From Halopseudomonas salegens (GTDB taxonomy: Bacteria; Pseudomonadota; Gammaproteobacteria; Pseudomonadales; Pseudomonadaceae): a stretch of 64,000 nucleotides of DNA. Shown piece after piece: positions 18,548 through 30,735 of this stretch. The notes beneath the pieces were generated by a model, which made no database searches, was not told the DNA's origin, and saw only the letters and a program-made list of their open reading frames with translations. Position 1 is the stretch's first letter; the number at the start of each line of letters is the position of its first letter. The translations under genes and the position numbers were made by a program. The stretch lies in NCBI RefSeq assembly GCF_900105655.1, contig NZ_LT629787.1, positions 434,001 to 498,000 on the forward strand, in the 5' to 3' direction.

Positions 18548-20746
18548 ATGAACTGCAAACAGTCACGCGTGGAACGCAAGCACATGCCTCTAACCAGAAA
18601 AATAACCATGGCAGCCATGCTGCTTCTGCTAACACCTGCAGCGCTGGCGGCCAACCTGAAAAACCTGGACGTAGCCTCATTGCCAGGTGAGCGAATCGAG
18701 CTCAAGTTGACCTTTGATGAGCAGGTGTCCGATCCAACGGGCTATACCATCGAGCAGCCGGCACGCATTGCTCTCGATTTTCCAGGTGTCAGCAACCAGC
18801 TGAGTGAGCGCAATCGCGAGCTGGGATTGGGGAATGCGCGTAGCTTGACCGTGGTTGAAGCGGGTGATCGAACCCGTCTGATTGTCAATCTGACTGACCT
18901 GGTACCTTACAGTACCCGCACTGAAGGCAATAACCTGTTCATACTTATTGGTGATGAGGACGGTCAGCGCAGCTCGACTGCTGCTGCAAGCTCACGCCCG
19001 CAGGCTGCGCCAGGTGCCAGCTGGCGCGAAGGCAACCAACCGGCGCTGAGTGCTGCAGCCAATGGTCGTCGTGGTATTACCAGTCTGGACTTCAATCGAG
19101 GTGAGCAGGGCGAAGGCAACGTTGTGGTTGACCTGTCTGACCCGGGTGTTCGGGTGGATATCGAAGAGCGTGGTGGTCGCGTTCGCCTTGAGTTCCCTGA
19201 AGCCCATTTGCCCGACGAATTGCGCGTGCGGCTTGACGTCAAAGACTTCGCCACTCCGGTAAATTTCATCAACGCATCTACCAGTGGTGATGGCGCAGTT
19301 GTTACTATTGAACCGACTGGTCACTATGAGCATTTGACCTATCAAACCGACAATCGCCTGATTGTCAGCTTCAAGCCATTGACCCGGGCCGAAGAAGAAC
19401 AGCGCCGTGCCGATGATTTTGCCTATACCGGCGAACGTCTGTCGTTGAACTTTCAGGACATTGAAGTCCGTTCGGTATTGCAGTTGATTGCCGACTTTAC
19501 CGACCTCAACCTGGTGGCCAGTGACACGGTTTCCGGCAGTATTACTCTGCGTCTGCAGAATGTGCCCTGGGATCAGGCACTGGATCTGGTACTCAAAACC
19601 AAGGGTCTGGATCAGCGTCGCATCGGGAATGTCCTGCTGGTCGCGCCGGCTGAAGAGATTGCTGCTCGTGAGCGTCAGGAACTGGAATCACAACAGCAGA
19701 TTGCTGAGCTGGCTCCGCTGCGTCGTGAACTTATTCAGGTCAACTATGCCCGTGCAGCGGACATTGCCAGCCTGTTTGCTTCGGTAACCAACGGGAGCGG
19801 TGGTGAGCAGCGTGGTTCCATTACGGTCGATGAGCGTACCAACAGCATTATCGCCCTGGAAACCCAGAACAAGCTGGATGAGCTGCGCCGTATTGTCACC
19901 CAACTGGATATTCCGGTCCGTCAGGTAATGATCGAAGCACGCATTGTTGAAGCCGAAGTCGGTTTTGACCGTGCTCTGGGTGTTCGCTGGGGTGGCAACC
20001 TGAGAATGGGTGACCGGTTTGACCTGTTTGGTAAAGATGGCCAGACAAATGTTGTAGATGATCCCAATGCGCGTGGTAACCCTGGAGATCCTGACTATAT
20101 TCCCTCCAGAACAACTGGTGGGTTTATCGGTATTCCGGAACGTCCAGTGAACTCTCCGTTTATTGACCTGGGAGTGCTTGGAGCGACTTCAGGTATCGGT
20201 ATTGGCTTTATCAGCAACAATGCCATTCTTGATCTGCAGTTGTCGGCCATGGAAAGTACGGGTAATGGTGAAATCATTTCCCAACCCAAGGTCGTCACCT
20301 CCGACAAGGAAACTGCGAAGATTCTCAAGGGCTCGGAAATTCCTTATCAGGAAGCCGCTTCGAGTGGTGCAACGACTACTGCCTTTGCCGAAGCCGTACT
20401 CTCGCTTGAAGTGACGCCGCAGATCACCCCGGATAACCAGGTGATCATGGACGTTATCGTGACCAAGGATGAGCCGGACTTCACCAATACGGTTAATGGC
20501 ATACCGACCATTCGTAAAAATGAAGTTACTGCGAAGATCCTGGTTGCTGATGGAGAGACCATTGTGATTGGTGGAGTGTTCTCCAGTGAGTCCACTAAAG
20601 GCACACAAAAGGTTCCTTTTCTGGGGGATCTCCCAGTCCTTGGCCGGGCATTCCGTCGCGATATCACTGCCGAGACGAAGAATGAATTGCTGATTTTCCT
20701 GACGCCGCGCATTATCAATGCAGGTACCATTTCCCAGGTCAGGTAA
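18548..20746 (+). CDS. pilQ: Type IV pilus secretin PilQ
   Basis: This is a 732-residue outer-membrane secretin forming the pilus exit channel. A signal peptide is followed by two AMIN peptidoglycan-binding domains (about residues 35-130 and 170-275), an STN/N0 domain ([20 protein letters not shown]), a secretin N1 domain and the C-terminal secretin barrel ([26 protein letters not shown]). The ATG at 18548 follows CAGGGAGAG. It gives a rather long polar leader before the hydrophobic stretch, and ATGs at 18584 or 18608 are possible alternatives. Confidence 0.96.
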   Translation: MNCKQSRVERKHMPLTRKITMAAMLLLLTPAALAANLKNLDVASLPGERIELKLTFDEQVSDPTGYTIEQPARIALDFPGVSNQLSERNRELGLGNARSLTVVEAGDRTRLIVNLTDLVPYSTRTEGNNLFILIGDEDGQRSSTAAASSRPQAAPGASWREGNQPALSAAANGRRGITSLDFNRGEQGEGNVVVDLSDPGVRVDIEERGGRVRLEFPEAHLPDELRVRLDVKDFATPVNFINASTSGDGAVVTIEPTGHYEHLTYQTDNRLIVSFKPLTRAEEEQRRADDFAYTGERLSLNFQDIEVRSVLQLIADFTDLNLVASDTVSGSITLRLQNVPWDQALDLVLKTKGLDQRRIGNVLLVAPAEEIAARERQELESQQQIAELAPLRRELIQVNYARAADIASLFASVTNGSGGEQRGSITVDERTNSIIALETQNKLDELRRIVTQLDIPVRQVMIEARIVEAEVGFDRALGVRWGGNLRMGDRFDLFGKDGQTNVVDDPNARGNPGDPDYIPSRTTGGFIGIPERPVNSPFIDLGVLGATSGIGIGFISNNAILDLQLSAMESTGNGEIISQPKVVTSDKETAKILKGSEIPYQEAASSGATTTAFAEAVLSLEVTPQITPDNQVIMDVIVTKDEPDFTNTVNGIPTIRKNEVTAKILVADGETIVIGGVFSSESTKGTQKVPFLGDLPVLGRAFRRDITAETKNELLIFLTPRIINAGTISQVR

Positions 20747-20751
20747 ATCTG

Positions 20752-21270
20752 TTGCGTAATGTCTTTCTGGTAGGCCCGATGGGTGCTGGTAAAAGCACCA
20801 TCGGGCGCCTGCTTGCCAAGGAACTCAGGGTTCCATTCAAGGACTCAGACCGCGAAATTGAAGCCCGTACCGGGGCCGATATTCCGTGGATTTTTGACGT
20901 TGAAGGCGAGGAAGGGTTTCGTCAGCGTGAAGAAGCCATGATTGCTGAGCTGGTTGCCGAGCAAGGCATTGTTCTGGCGACTGGCGGTGGCGTGGTAATG
21001 CGCATAGCCAACCGTCAGGCACTCCAGAACAATGGTTTTGTGGTTTATCTGTGTACCAGTGTCGACCAGCAGTTGCAGCGTACTGCCAAAGATCGCCAGC
21101 GTCCCTTGTTGCAAACAGCTGACCCTGAACAGGTGCTGCGTGATCTTATGGCCAAGCGTGATCCGCTGTACCGTGAAATTGCCGATATGGTGGTGGAAAC
21201 AGATCAGCGAGGCCCAAAAGGGGTGGTGAGTGCCATCGTGCGGCAATTGGAAGATGTTGATTGTGGCTGA
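20752..21270 (+). CDS. aroK: Shikimate kinase
   Basis: This 172-residue enzyme phosphorylates shikimate with ATP in the pathway to chorismate and aromatic amino acids. It has the P-loop [11 protein letters not shown], the shikimate-binding DSDREIE segment, and TGGGVV. The TTG start at 20752 lies six bases after the pilQ stop and matches the family N-terminus ([14 protein letters not shown]). No better ATG is available without losing the P-loop. Placement after pilQ and before aroB is typical of gamma-proteobacteria. Confidence 0.95.
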   Translation: MRNVFLVGPMGAGKSTIGRLLAKELRVPFKDSDREIEARTGADIPWIFDVEGEEGFRQREEAMIAELVAEQGIVLATGGGVVMRIANRQALQNNGFVVYLCTSVDQQLQRTAKDRQRPLLQTADPEQVLRDLMAKRDPLYREIADMVVETDQRGPKGVVSAIVRQLEDVDCG

Positions 21271-21343
21271 CTATGTAGCGCTTGTGGGTGCCCTGTAGAG
21301 TGGCTCTGATGTATGCTTCTCGCAAGATTTGGAGAGGTGCTAC

Positions 21344-22426
21344 ATGCAGCAATTGAATGTTGATCTTGGCGACCGTAGTTATCCCATCATTATCGGCGCC
21401 GGCCTTCTGGACCGGGCCGACTGCTTTACCCCCTACATTGCAGGCAAACAGGTCTGCATCGTCACTGATGATACCGTCGCCCCCCTTTACCTTGAGCGTT
21501 TGCGTACGACCTTGACCGGCTTGCAGGTTGAGAGTGTTGTATTGCCAACCGGTGAAGCTTTCAAGAACTGGCTGACCCTGCAGCAGATTTTTGATGCCTT
21601 GTTGTCCGCACGGCACGATCGGCGTACCACATTGATTGCTCTGGGTGGTGGCGTCATTGGTGATATGACCGGTTTCGCTGCGGCTTGCTATCAGCGTGGT
21701 GTCAATTTTATTCAGGTCCCAACAACCTTGTTGTCACAGGTGGATTCCTCCGTGGGCGGCAAAACCGGTATCAATCATCCGGCAGGCAAGAATATGTTGG
21801 GTGCTTTTTACCAGCCGCAGGCGGTTGTGATTGATACCGACAGCCTGACCACTTTGCCACGCCGTGAAGTCAGTGCCGGCCTGGCGGAAATCATCAAGTA
21901 TGGCTTGATTCGCGATCTGGATTTTCTCGCTTGGCTTGAGCAGCGAATGCCAGCCCTGCTGGAGCTGGATGCGCAAGCCGTTACCGAGGCCATCAGCCGC
22001 TCCTGCCGCATCAAGGCTGCTGTCGTGGCCGAGGACGAGCGCGAAGGCGGTGTGCGGGCCATTCTCAACCTGGGGCATACCTTTGGCCATGCCATTGAAA
22101 CACATCAGGGCTATGGCCAATGGCTGCATGGTGAGGCCGTCGGCGCGGGCATGGCAATGGCATTGCAGATGTCGGCGCGACAGCAGTGGATTACAGCTGC
22201 CGATGCCAGGCGAGGAATTCAACTGATTGCTGCCGCAGGATTACCGACAGCACCCCCAGCGGCGATGCAGCCAGATGATTTCATACGCCTGATGGCGGTC
22301 GACAAAAAAGTTCTGGATGGACAGCTGCGCCTGGTGTTGTTGCAACAACTGGGGCATGCCGTAGTCACGGCTGATTACGATCATGCTGCACTTGACGCAA
22401 CACTAGGGCAGGCCAATAGCCAATAA
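21344..22426 (+). CDS. aroB: 3-dehydroquinate synthase
   Basis: This 360-residue NAD- and metal-dependent enzyme makes 3-dehydroquinate from DAHP, the second step of the shikimate pathway. Motifs include [16 protein letters not shown], the substrate-site [15 protein letters not shown], and the metal-binding [11 protein letters not shown]. The ATG at 21344 has GGAGAGG close upstream; an in-frame ATG 15 bases earlier would bury that site. It sits between aroK and a SPOR-domain gene, as in other Pseudomonas genomes. Confidence 0.96.
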   Translation: MQQLNVDLGDRSYPIIIGAGLLDRADCFTPYIAGKQVCIVTDDTVAPLYLERLRTTLTGLQVESVVLPTGEAFKNWLTLQQIFDALLSARHDRRTTLIALGGGVIGDMTGFAAACYQRGVNFIQVPTTLLSQVDSSVGGKTGINHPAGKNMLGAFYQPQAVVIDTDSLTTLPRREVSAGLAEIIKYGLIRDLDFLAWLEQRMPALLELDAQAVTEAISRSCRIKAAVVAEDEREGGVRAILNLGHTFGHAIETHQGYGQWLHGEAVGAGMAMALQMSARQQWITAADARRGIQLIAAAGLPTAPPAAMQPDDFIRLMAVDKKVLDGQLRLVLLQQLGHAVVTADYDHAALDATLGQANSQ

Positions 22427-22438
22427 CAGGAAAGATAC

Positions 22439-23977
22439 ATGACAGTCTTGACTGGGGTAGAAGATTATCTAGCGCACTATCAGTTGGCGCATGATCCCTT
22501 TGCACCGCGGACACCAGGTTTCAAATTCTTTACTCCGCAGCGCAAGCCGGTGTTGGCGGAACTGCATCATCTGGCTCGTTACGGCAAGCAGATGTTGGCG
22601 GTTGTGGCTCCGGAAGGTGGTGGCAAGACCTTGCTGCGACAGGCTCTGGTGGCCAGCAGTAACAAGGATTCGGTTCAAGCTGTGGTGGCTTCGGCCAGGG
22701 AGTACGCCGAGACTGAAGCTTTGATCGGATTTTTCTGTCAGGCCGTTGGAGCCGAATCGCGTGATGCAACCGCGTTGATGTTGCGCAGCGAGCAATTGGC
22801 AGACACCGGTATGCAGCTGTATCTGGTCATCGACGACGCCGAGTTGCTTGGCACTGACGCCCTGCAGATGCTGGCCGATTTGCGGGCAGCGGGTGATCAG
22901 GCTCCACGTATCTTCCTTTTTGCTGACGACGGCCTGGTGCCGACTCTGGAAGGGTTGGACAGTAGCGAAATGCCTGATGAGTTGCCGGCTGTCCATCTGA
23001 CTATGCTGCAGCCGCTGAGCCCCGATGAGGTGCGTGAGTATTTGCATCAGCGCCTGGAAGGAGCGGGACAGGGGATCGAGTTGCTCAATGATGAGCAAAT
23101 TGCCAGCATTGTGATGAAGAGCGGGGGATGGCCAGGGCGGATCAATCAGGCTGCTCGCGATCTGATGATACAAGCGGCAGCACCTTCAGTAATACACCAT
23201 CGGCGCAAGGGATCAGGCCCGCTGATCCCGCGAAAATCAATTATTGCTCTGGTGCTGGTTGGGCTAGGCGTGCTGCTGGCCTGGTTTATGGGTGGCAGCG
23301 AGCAGGAGCCGACATCAACGGTGTTGCAATTGCCCGAATCCGTACCCGTGGTTCCCGCAGAGGTTGAAGAGACAGGCAGTGATCGGCTGCAGCTTGATCC
23401 GTCTGACAGAATCGAGCTGCCGCCGGCTGTCGAGCCTGAAGTAGTGACCGATGAACGCAGTTGGGATCCCTTGCCATTGTCCGATACCGAGGAGCGTGCT
23501 TCTGTACCACCGCCAGTTTCTTCCGTTGACGATCAGCCTGAACCCGTAGTTGATCCTGAGCCCACCGAACCGCAAGTGGCGGAAAATCCGGCAGAGGCAC
23601 CGCAGCCAACCGAACAGGCGCAGGCAGTACCAGAACCAGTAGAACCGGAGCCGGAATCATCTGCTGTTGCTGCGACCGGTCCAGGTATCCACGGCCCTGA
23701 ATGGTATCGACAGCGTCAGGGCAATGAATTTGTTCTGCAATTGTTGGGTAGTCGCTCGGAAGACGCAGCAAGAGCCTTTATTCAGCGGCACTCGGGCTTG
23801 AGTGATCTGGGATTGTTTGAAACCCGGCATCAGGGGCAGCCCTGGTTTGTGGTTACACACGGCATTTACCCTAACGGCAGGGCAGCCCGCCAGGCTATTG
23901 CACAATTACCTGAGGGTTTGCGTGAACAAAGCCCTTGGGCACGCGATATTTCGGGTATTCAGCAAAGCCTCGAGTAA
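22439..23977 (+). CDS. DamX-like AAA ATPase with SPOR domain
   Basis: This 512-residue bitopic protein has an N-terminal ExeA-type AAA domain (about residues 10-245) and one membrane segment near 262-282 (IIALVLVGLGVLLAWFM). A long Pro/Glu/Val-rich periplasmic linker follows, then a C-terminal SPOR domain (from about 422) expected to bind denuded septal peptidoglycan. It sits in the damX position downstream of aroB. Its P-loop reads APEGGGKT, with Ala in place of the first Gly of the usual GxxGxGKT. A role in cell division or septal wall remodelling is a family inference. Confidence 0.88.
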   Translation: MTVLTGVEDYLAHYQLAHDPFAPRTPGFKFFTPQRKPVLAELHHLARYGKQMLAVVAPEGGGKTLLRQALVASSNKDSVQAVVASAREYAETEALIGFFCQAVGAESRDATALMLRSEQLADTGMQLYLVIDDAELLGTDALQMLADLRAAGDQAPRIFLFADDGLVPTLEGLDSSEMPDELPAVHLTMLQPLSPDEVREYLHQRLEGAGQGIELLNDEQIASIVMKSGGWPGRINQAARDLMIQAAAPSVIHHRRKGSGPLIPRKSIIALVLVGLGVLLAWFMGGSEQEPTSTVLQLPESVPVVPAEVEETGSDRLQLDPSDRIELPPAVEPEVVTDERSWDPLPLSDTEERASVPPPVSSVDDQPEPVVDPEPTEPQVAENPAEAPQPTEQAQAVPEPVEPEPESSAVAATGPGIHGPEWYRQRQGNEFVLQLLGSRSEDAARAFIQRHSGLSDLGLFETRHQGQPWFVVTHGIYPNGRAARQAIAQLPEGLREQSPWARDISGIQQSLE

Positions 23978-23996
23978 GTAATGGGCTGCTGGACGA

Positions 23997-24035
23997 CACC
24001 AAACCCGCCAATGGCTTCGTCAGGCGGGTTTGGTG
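23997..24035. terminator. Hairpin after the damX-like gene
   Basis: CACCAAACCCGCC (23997-24009) pairs perfectly with GGCGGGTTTGGTG (24023-24035) around a 13-base loop, starting 20 bases past the stop codon. There is no long T-run, but stem strength and place suggest termination of the aro/damX transcript. Confidence 0.6.
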
Positions 24036-24074
24036 CATCAGACCTCAGGCGATAAATCAGGATTTCTGGTTTGA

Positions 24075-24098
24075 TCGTAAAATCTTTCGATTTTACGA
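24075..24098. promoter_or_regulatory. Perfect AT-rich dyad upstream of gltB
   Basis: TCGTAAAATC and GATTTTACGA form a perfect 10-base dyad around TTTC, 153 bases before the gltB start in a 273-base intergenic region. The symmetry suits an operator for a dimeric regulator of glutamate synthase. It could also be an RNA hairpin. The regulator is unknown. Confidence 0.45.
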
Positions 24099-24250
24099 CA
24101 TAACAATATGCTTTTGCGGCCAATTAAATTGTTCGGCTATTGGCTGCTGTGTACAATCAGTATTCCCCATTTCTTCCTGGTGCCAGCATGCATTGCGTTC
24201 AATGCAAAATTGCAAGCACTTGAATACATGAGTTTTTCGAGGGTTTGCCG

Positions 24251-27200
24251 ATGAAGGCAGGACTGTTTCAGCCAGATGAGTTCAGGGATAACTGCGGTTT
24301 CGGTCTGATCGCCCACATGGAGGGCGAGCCCAGCCACCACCTGTTGCAGACAGCCATTGAAGCGCTGACCTGCATGACCCATCGTGGCGGTATCAATGCC
24401 GATGGTCGCACTGGTGACGGCTGTGGGCTGTTAATCCAGAAACCGGATGCCTTTCTGCGCGCAGTGGCGCAGTCGGATCTTGGTACAAGCCTGCCGGCCC
24501 AGTACGCGGTGGGTATGGTGTTTATGGGGACCTCGGACGCCTCCCGAGAAGCGGTTCACAGCGCCTTTGCCGAGGCGCTCGGCGAGCAGGAACTGACGCT
24601 GGTGGGTTGGCGCGTTGTGCCGGTCGACAGTAGCGTGTTGGGCCCACTGGCCCTGAGCAGTTTGCCGCAGATCGAGCAGGTATTTGTCAGTGCCGAGAAC
24701 CTGGATGAGCAGCAGTTTGCCATCCGCCTGTTTTACGCCCGGCGCCGCGTGGAAATGGCCCTGCAGGCTGACAGCGACTTTTATGTCTGCAGCCTGTCAT
24801 CCAAGGTGATCTCCTACAAAGGCCTGATGATGCCGGCTGATCTGGGCAAGTTCTATCCCGACCTCAGCGACCCGCGCATGGCTACCGCAATCAGCGTTTT
24901 CCATCAGCGCTTCTCGACCAATACCCTGCCGAAATGGCCACTGGCGCAACCATTCCGCCTGCTCGCGCACAACGGTGAAATCAATACCATTACCGCCAAT
25001 CGCAACTGGGCACTGGCCCGGCGGCATCTGTTCAGTAACGAACTGCTGCCTGAGCTGGAGAGCATCTCACCGGTGGTGAACGTGACGGGCTCTGACTCCT
25101 CGAGCATGGACAACATGCTTGAGCTGCTGATCAGTGGCGGTATGGACCTGTTCCGCGCGGTGCGCATGGTAGTGCCGCCAGCCTGGCAGAACGTCGAGAC
25201 CATGGATGCCGATCTGCGCGCCTTCTACGAATTCAACTCCATGCATATGGAGGCCTGGGACGGCCCGGCGGGGATCGTGCTGACCGAAGGGCGGCATGCC
25301 GTGTGCCTGCTGGATCGCAATGGCTTGCGACCAGCACGCTATGTGGTAACCAAAAACGGCTACATCACCCTGGCCTCGGAGATAGGGGTGTGGGATTACC
25401 AACCGGAAGATGTCATCAGCAAAGGGCGCGTGGGTCCGGGTCAGATTCTGGCCGTGGATACGGTCACGGGTGAAGTACTGCACACCGATGATATTGCCAA
25501 TCGTCTGAAGTCGCGCCATCCCTACCGCAAATGGCTGAAGGAAAACGCCTTGCGTATCCAGGCTACCCTGGAGGACCGCGATCATGGCGCTGACTTCATG
25601 AGCGAAGAGCGCCTCAAGCAGTACATGAAGATGTTCCAGGTCACCTTTGAGGAGCGTGACCAGGTACTGCGCCCACTGGCGGAAAACGGCCAGGAAGCAG
25701 TCGGCTCCATGGGTGACGATACTCCCATGGCCGTGTTGTCCGGGCGCGTGCGTTCGGTCTATGACTATTTCCGTCAGCAGTTTGCCCAGGTCACCAATCC
25801 GGCCATTGATCCGCTGCGGGAAGCGATCGTCATGTCGCTGGAAACCTGCCTGGGGCGTGAACGCAATATCTTTGATGAAACCCCGGACCATGCCAACCGG
25901 GCGATTCTAAGCACACCGGTGGTTTCCCCCGCCAAATGGCGGACCCTGATGAACCTGGAGCGGCCCGGCTTCGAGCGCGCGCATATCCAGTTGAACCGCC
26001 CCCAGGCGCAGTCACTGGAGGCGGCGCTGGCCGATATCGCTGCCGAGGCTGAAGCTGCAGTGCGTGAAGGCAAGGTGCTGCTGGTACTCAGTGATCGCGG
26101 CATCGAACCTGGCCAGTTACCGGTCCATGCGGCCCTGGCAGTGGGCGCAGTGCATCACCATCTGGTTGCCAGCGGTTTGCGTTGCCATGCCAATATTCTG
26201 GTGGAAACCGCCACGGCGCGTGATCCGCATCACTACGCAGTGCTGATCGGTTTTGGCGCCAGTGCCGTCTATCCCTACCTGGCCTATGAAGTGCTGGGTG
26301 ACCTGATCCGCACCGGGGAAGTGATCGGCGATCTGTATGAAGTGTTCAAGAGCTATCGCAAGGGCATTTCCAAGGGCTTGCTGAAAATTCTCTCGAAAAT
26401 GGGCATTTCCACGGTTGCCTCCTACCGCGGCGCCCAGTTGTTTGAAGCCGTGGGCCTGGCTGATGAAGTGGTGGATATCTGTTTCAAAGGTGTGGCCAGT
26501 CGCATCCAGGGTGCCCGTTTTGTCGATTTGCAGGCCGAGCAGGTTCTGCTGGCGCAGGAGGCCTGGAGCCCGCGCAAGCCGATCCAGCAGGGTGGCTTGC
26601 TCAAGTTCGTTTTCGGTGGCGAGTTTCACGCCTATAACCCGGATGTGGTGTATGCCTTGCAGGCGGCCGTGCAGGGCGACAGTTACGACAAGTATCTGGA
26701 GTACGCCGCGCTGGTCAATAGTCGCCCGGTCGCTTCGCTGCGTGACCTGATGCAGCTGCGTACCGACGTGACGCCGATAGCGCTGGACGAGGTCGAACCG
26801 CTGGAAGCCATTTTCAAGCGCTTCGATTCGGCAGGGATTTCCCTTGGCGCTCTGTCGCCCGAAGCCCACGAAGGAATCGCCGAAGCCATGAATCGCCTCG
26901 GTGCCCGCTCCAACTCCGGTGAGGGCGGCGAAGATCCGGCCCGTTACGGCACCGAGCGCACCTCCAAGATCAAACAGATTGCCTCCGGACGCTTTGGCGT
27001 TACCCCGGAGTACCTGGTCAATGCCGATGTACTGCAGATCAAGGTGGCCCAGGGCGCCAAGCCGGGCGAAGGCGGGCAGCTGCCCGGCGGCAAGGTCAAT
27101 GAACTGATTGCCCGCCTGCGCTATGCCGTGCCCGGGGTAACCCTGATTTCACCGCCGCCGCACCATGATATCTACTCGATTGAAGACCTGGCGCAGCTGA

Positions 27201-28699
27201 TTTTTGACCTCAAGCAGGTCAACCCGGATGCCCTGGTCTCGGTCAAGCTGGTTGCCGAGCCGGGTGTGGGGACCATCGCTGCCGGCGTGGCCAAGGCCTA
27301 TGCGGACCTGATCACCATTTCCGGTTATGACGGTGGTACCGGTGCCTCGCCGCTGACCTCGATCAAGTATGCCGGCTCGCCCTGGGAGCTGGGTCTGTCC
27401 GAAGCACATCAGACCCTGCGCGGCAACGACCTGCGTGGTCGTGTGCGGGTGCAGACCGATGGCGGCCTGAAAACCGGGTTGGATGTGGTCAAGGCCGCCA
27501 TCCTGGGTGCGGAAAGCTTTGGCTTCGGTACCGCGCCCATGATTGCCCTGGGCTGCAAATACCTGCGCATCTGCCACCTGAACAACTGTGCTACCGGGGT
27601 GGCTACCCAAAACAAGCACCTGCGCGACAACCACTACATCGGCACCGTCGAAATGGTGATGAACTTCTTCACCTACCTGGCCATGGAAACCCGGGAATGG
27701 CTTGCTCGGCTTGGCGTGCACAGCCTGCAGGACCTGATCGGGCGGACCGACCTGCTCGAGATCCTGCCGGGGGCTACCGGAAAACAACAGAACCTGGATC
27801 TGACCCCGCTGCTGGGCAGCGACCTGATCCCGGCTGACAAGCCGCATTACTGCCAGACCAGCCGCAATGCACCTTTCGACCAGGGCAAAACAGCCGAAAC
27901 CATGGTCGCCATGGCCCGCGAGGCTATCGATGGGCGCACTGGCGGTGAGTTCAGCATGCGCCTGACCAATTGCGACCGCAGTATCGGTGCGCGGGTGTCT
28001 GGTGAAATCGCCAAGGTACACGGCAACCAGGGCATGGCTTCGGCACCCATTACCTTCCGCTTCACCGGTACTGCCGGTCAGAGCTTTGGTGTCTGGAATG
28101 CCGGCGGCCTGCACATGTACCTGGAAGGCGATGCCAATGATTACGTCGGCAAGGGCATGACCGGCGGCACCTTGACCATAGTGCCGCCCAAGGGCAGCCC
28201 CTTCCGCAGCGAACAGACCGCGATTATCGGCAATACCTGCCTCTACGGCGCTACCGGCGGCAAACTGTTCGCCGCCGGCACCGCCGGTGAACGCTTTGCC
28301 GTACGCAACTCCGGTGCCCATGCGGTAATCGAAGGCGCCGGCGACCACTGCTGCGAATACATGACCGGTGGCATGGTCTGCGTGTTGGGCAAGACCGGGC
28401 ATAATTTCGGCGCCGGCATGACTGGTGGCTTTGCCTTTGTGCTCGACCAGGAAAACACCTTTTTCGACAAGCTCAACCACGAGCTGGTCGAACTGCAGCG
28501 CATCAGCGGCGAATCAATGGAAGCCTATCGCAGCTACCTGGAGCAGGTGCTCAACGACTACGTGGCGGAAACCGACAGTGCCTGGGGACGGGAAGTACTC
28601 GAGGATCTGGATAATTACATCCGCCGTTTCTGGCTGGTCAAACCCAAGGCCGCCAGCCTGCGCGGACTGATGGCAACGACCCGGGCCAACCCGCAATAA
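24251..28699 (+). CDS. gltB: Glutamate synthase (NADPH) large subunit
   Basis: This 1482-residue enzyme transfers the amide of glutamine to 2-oxoglutarate to give two glutamates. The start [14 protein letters not shown] precedes Cys15, the expected N-terminal nucleophile of the class II amidotransferase domain after propeptide removal. The FMN-binding synthase domain carries the 3Fe-4S cysteines CX5CX4C at 1102, 1108 and 1113. A GXGXG domain ([18 protein letters not shown]) ends the chain. The ATG at 24251 was preferred over a TTG two codons earlier. gltD follows after 78 bases. Confidence 0.97.
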   Translation: MKAGLFQPDEFRDNCGFGLIAHMEGEPSHHLLQTAIEALTCMTHRGGINADGRTGDGCGLLIQKPDAFLRAVAQSDLGTSLPAQYAVGMVFMGTSDASREAVHSAFAEALGEQELTLVGWRVVPVDSSVLGPLALSSLPQIEQVFVSAENLDEQQFAIRLFYARRRVEMALQADSDFYVCSLSSKVISYKGLMMPADLGKFYPDLSDPRMATAISVFHQRFSTNTLPKWPLAQPFRLLAHNGEINTITANRNWALARRHLFSNELLPELESISPVVNVTGSDSSSMDNMLELLISGGMDLFRAVRMVVPPAWQNVETMDADLRAFYEFNSMHMEAWDGPAGIVLTEGRHAVCLLDRNGLRPARYVVTKNGYITLASEIGVWDYQPEDVISKGRVGPGQILAVDTVTGEVLHTDDIANRLKSRHPYRKWLKENALRIQATLEDRDHGADFMSEERLKQYMKMFQVTFEERDQVLRPLAENGQEAVGSMGDDTPMAVLSGRVRSVYDYFRQQFAQVTNPAIDPLREAIVMSLETCLGRERNIFDETPDHANRAILSTPVVSPAKWRTLMNLERPGFERAHIQLNRPQAQSLEAALADIAAEAEAAVREGKVLLVLSDRGIEPGQLPVHAALAVGAVHHHLVASGLRCHANILVETATARDPHHYAVLIGFGASAVYPYLAYEVLGDLIRTGEVIGDLYEVFKSYRKGISKGLLKILSKMGISTVASYRGAQLFEAVGLADEVVDICFKGVASRIQGARFVDLQAEQVLLAQEAWSPRKPIQQGGLLKFVFGGEFHAYNPDVVYALQAAVQGDSYDKYLEYAALVNSRPVASLRDLMQLRTDVTPIALDEVEPLEAIFKRFDSAGISLGALSPEAHEGIAEAMNRLGARSNSGEGGEDPARYGTERTSKIKQIASGRFGVTPEYLVNADVLQIKVAQGAKPGEGGQLPGGKVNELIARLRYAVPGVTLISPPPHHDIYSIEDLAQLIFDLKQVNPDALVSVKLVAEPGVGTIAAGVAKAYADLITISGYDGGTGASPLTSIKYAGSPWELGLSEAHQTLRGNDLRGRVRVQTDGGLKTGLDVVKAAILGAESFGFGTAPMIALGCKYLRICHLNNCATGVATQNKHLRDNHYIGTVEMVMNFFTYLAMETREWLARLGVHSLQDLIGRTDLLEILPGATGKQQNLDLTPLLGSDLIPADKPHYCQTSRNAPFDQGKTAETMVAMAREAIDGRTGGEFSMRLTNCDRSIGARVSGEIAKVHGNQGMASAPITFRFTGTAGQSFGVWNAGGLHMYLEGDANDYVGKGMTGGTLTIVPPKGSPFRSEQTAIIGNTCLYGATGGKLFAAGTAGERFAVRNSGAHAVIEGAGDHCCEYMTGGMVCVLGKTGHNFGAGMTGGFAFVLDQENTFFDKLNHELVELQRISGESMEAYRSYLEQVLNDYVAETDSAWGREVLEDLDNYIRRFWLVKPKAASLRGLMATTRANPQ

Positions 28700-30196
<1,497 letters not shown>

Positions 30197-30234
30197 GTGT
30201 TTTTTGGTTCCTCGGCGGCGGTACAAAACGGGAT

Positions 30235-30345
30235 AGCGCTGCTGGGGCGAGGCCTACCGAAGACCGTCTGTGGCAGGGAAGCCACAGACGAGCTACAGGG
30301 ACGTACTTGCTGCGTGTCTTCGGTAGGCCTTGTCCCAGTAGCGCT
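30235..30345 (-). repeat. Long palindrome, family copy 1
   Basis: The outer arms at 30235-30264 and 30316-30345 are 30 bases each. Their three non-Watson-Crick positions are all G-T, which would still pair in RNA as G-U. Inside, CGTCTGTGGC / GCCACAGACG (30265-30274, 30281-30290) encloses AGGGAA. A one-sided 25-base segment (30291-30315; AGCTACAGGGACGTACTTGC) is conserved with copy 4 and, in reverse complement, with copies 2 and 3. It lies 38 bases after the gltD stop. The function is unknown; it could terminate gltBD transcription, although there is no T-run. Confidence 0.85.
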
Positions 30346-30405
30346 CAGGCACGGTCTTGAGAGATATTCAGCAAGCAACTTAGTTTAAACCAGTCCTGTG
30401 TGCCC

Positions 30406-30562
30406 GCCTGATTGTCGCTGACCAGTTCAGGACACGCCGTGAACCCGTCCATGGGGGCTCGTAGATGCTCGCAGAAAATTGCTCCTGCATTTTCTGCGCT
30501 TCCGCCCTCCTTGGCGGTCGCCTGGCATCTAACGGTCCTGAACTGGTCAGCGACAATCAGGC
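30406..30562 (+). repeat. Long palindrome, family copy 2
   Basis: The outer arms are a perfect 28-base inverted repeat at 30406-30433 and 30535-30562. The conserved one-sided segment follows the left arm (ACGCCGTGAACCCGTCCATG, then GGGGCTCG). An inner TAGATGC/GCATCTA stem holds two further hairpins, CGCAGAAAAT/ATTTTCTGCG (30470-30498) and CCGCC/GGCGG (30502-30517). This copy is longer and more branched than the others. It shares the gltD-hemE gap with copy 1, in opposite orientation. The whole 539-base gap holds no convincing gene. Confidence 0.85.
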
Positions 30563-30735
30563 TGTTATCGACCGTGCAGTTGATCGGTGTTTCATTAATG
30601 GGCTGTGACGGGATGGCTTTTCAACTTGAACTTGATGCAAAGCAGCTTTACTGCGCCCCATTGCCGCACCAGGCCTGATTTTTCCCGCTGATTACCGGTA
30701 CAATGGCGCTGAATTCTGCTAGCGGATACCTTTTC

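Noticed and set aside
27149..28480. A 443-codon open frame on the minus strand inside gltB
   Set aside because: It is fully antisense to well-conserved gltB sequence and has no family resemblance. Long antisense frames are common in GC-rich genes.
30412..30678. Small plus-strand frame across palindrome copy 2
   Set aside because: It runs through the hairpin arms, has no ribosome site and no recognisable product.
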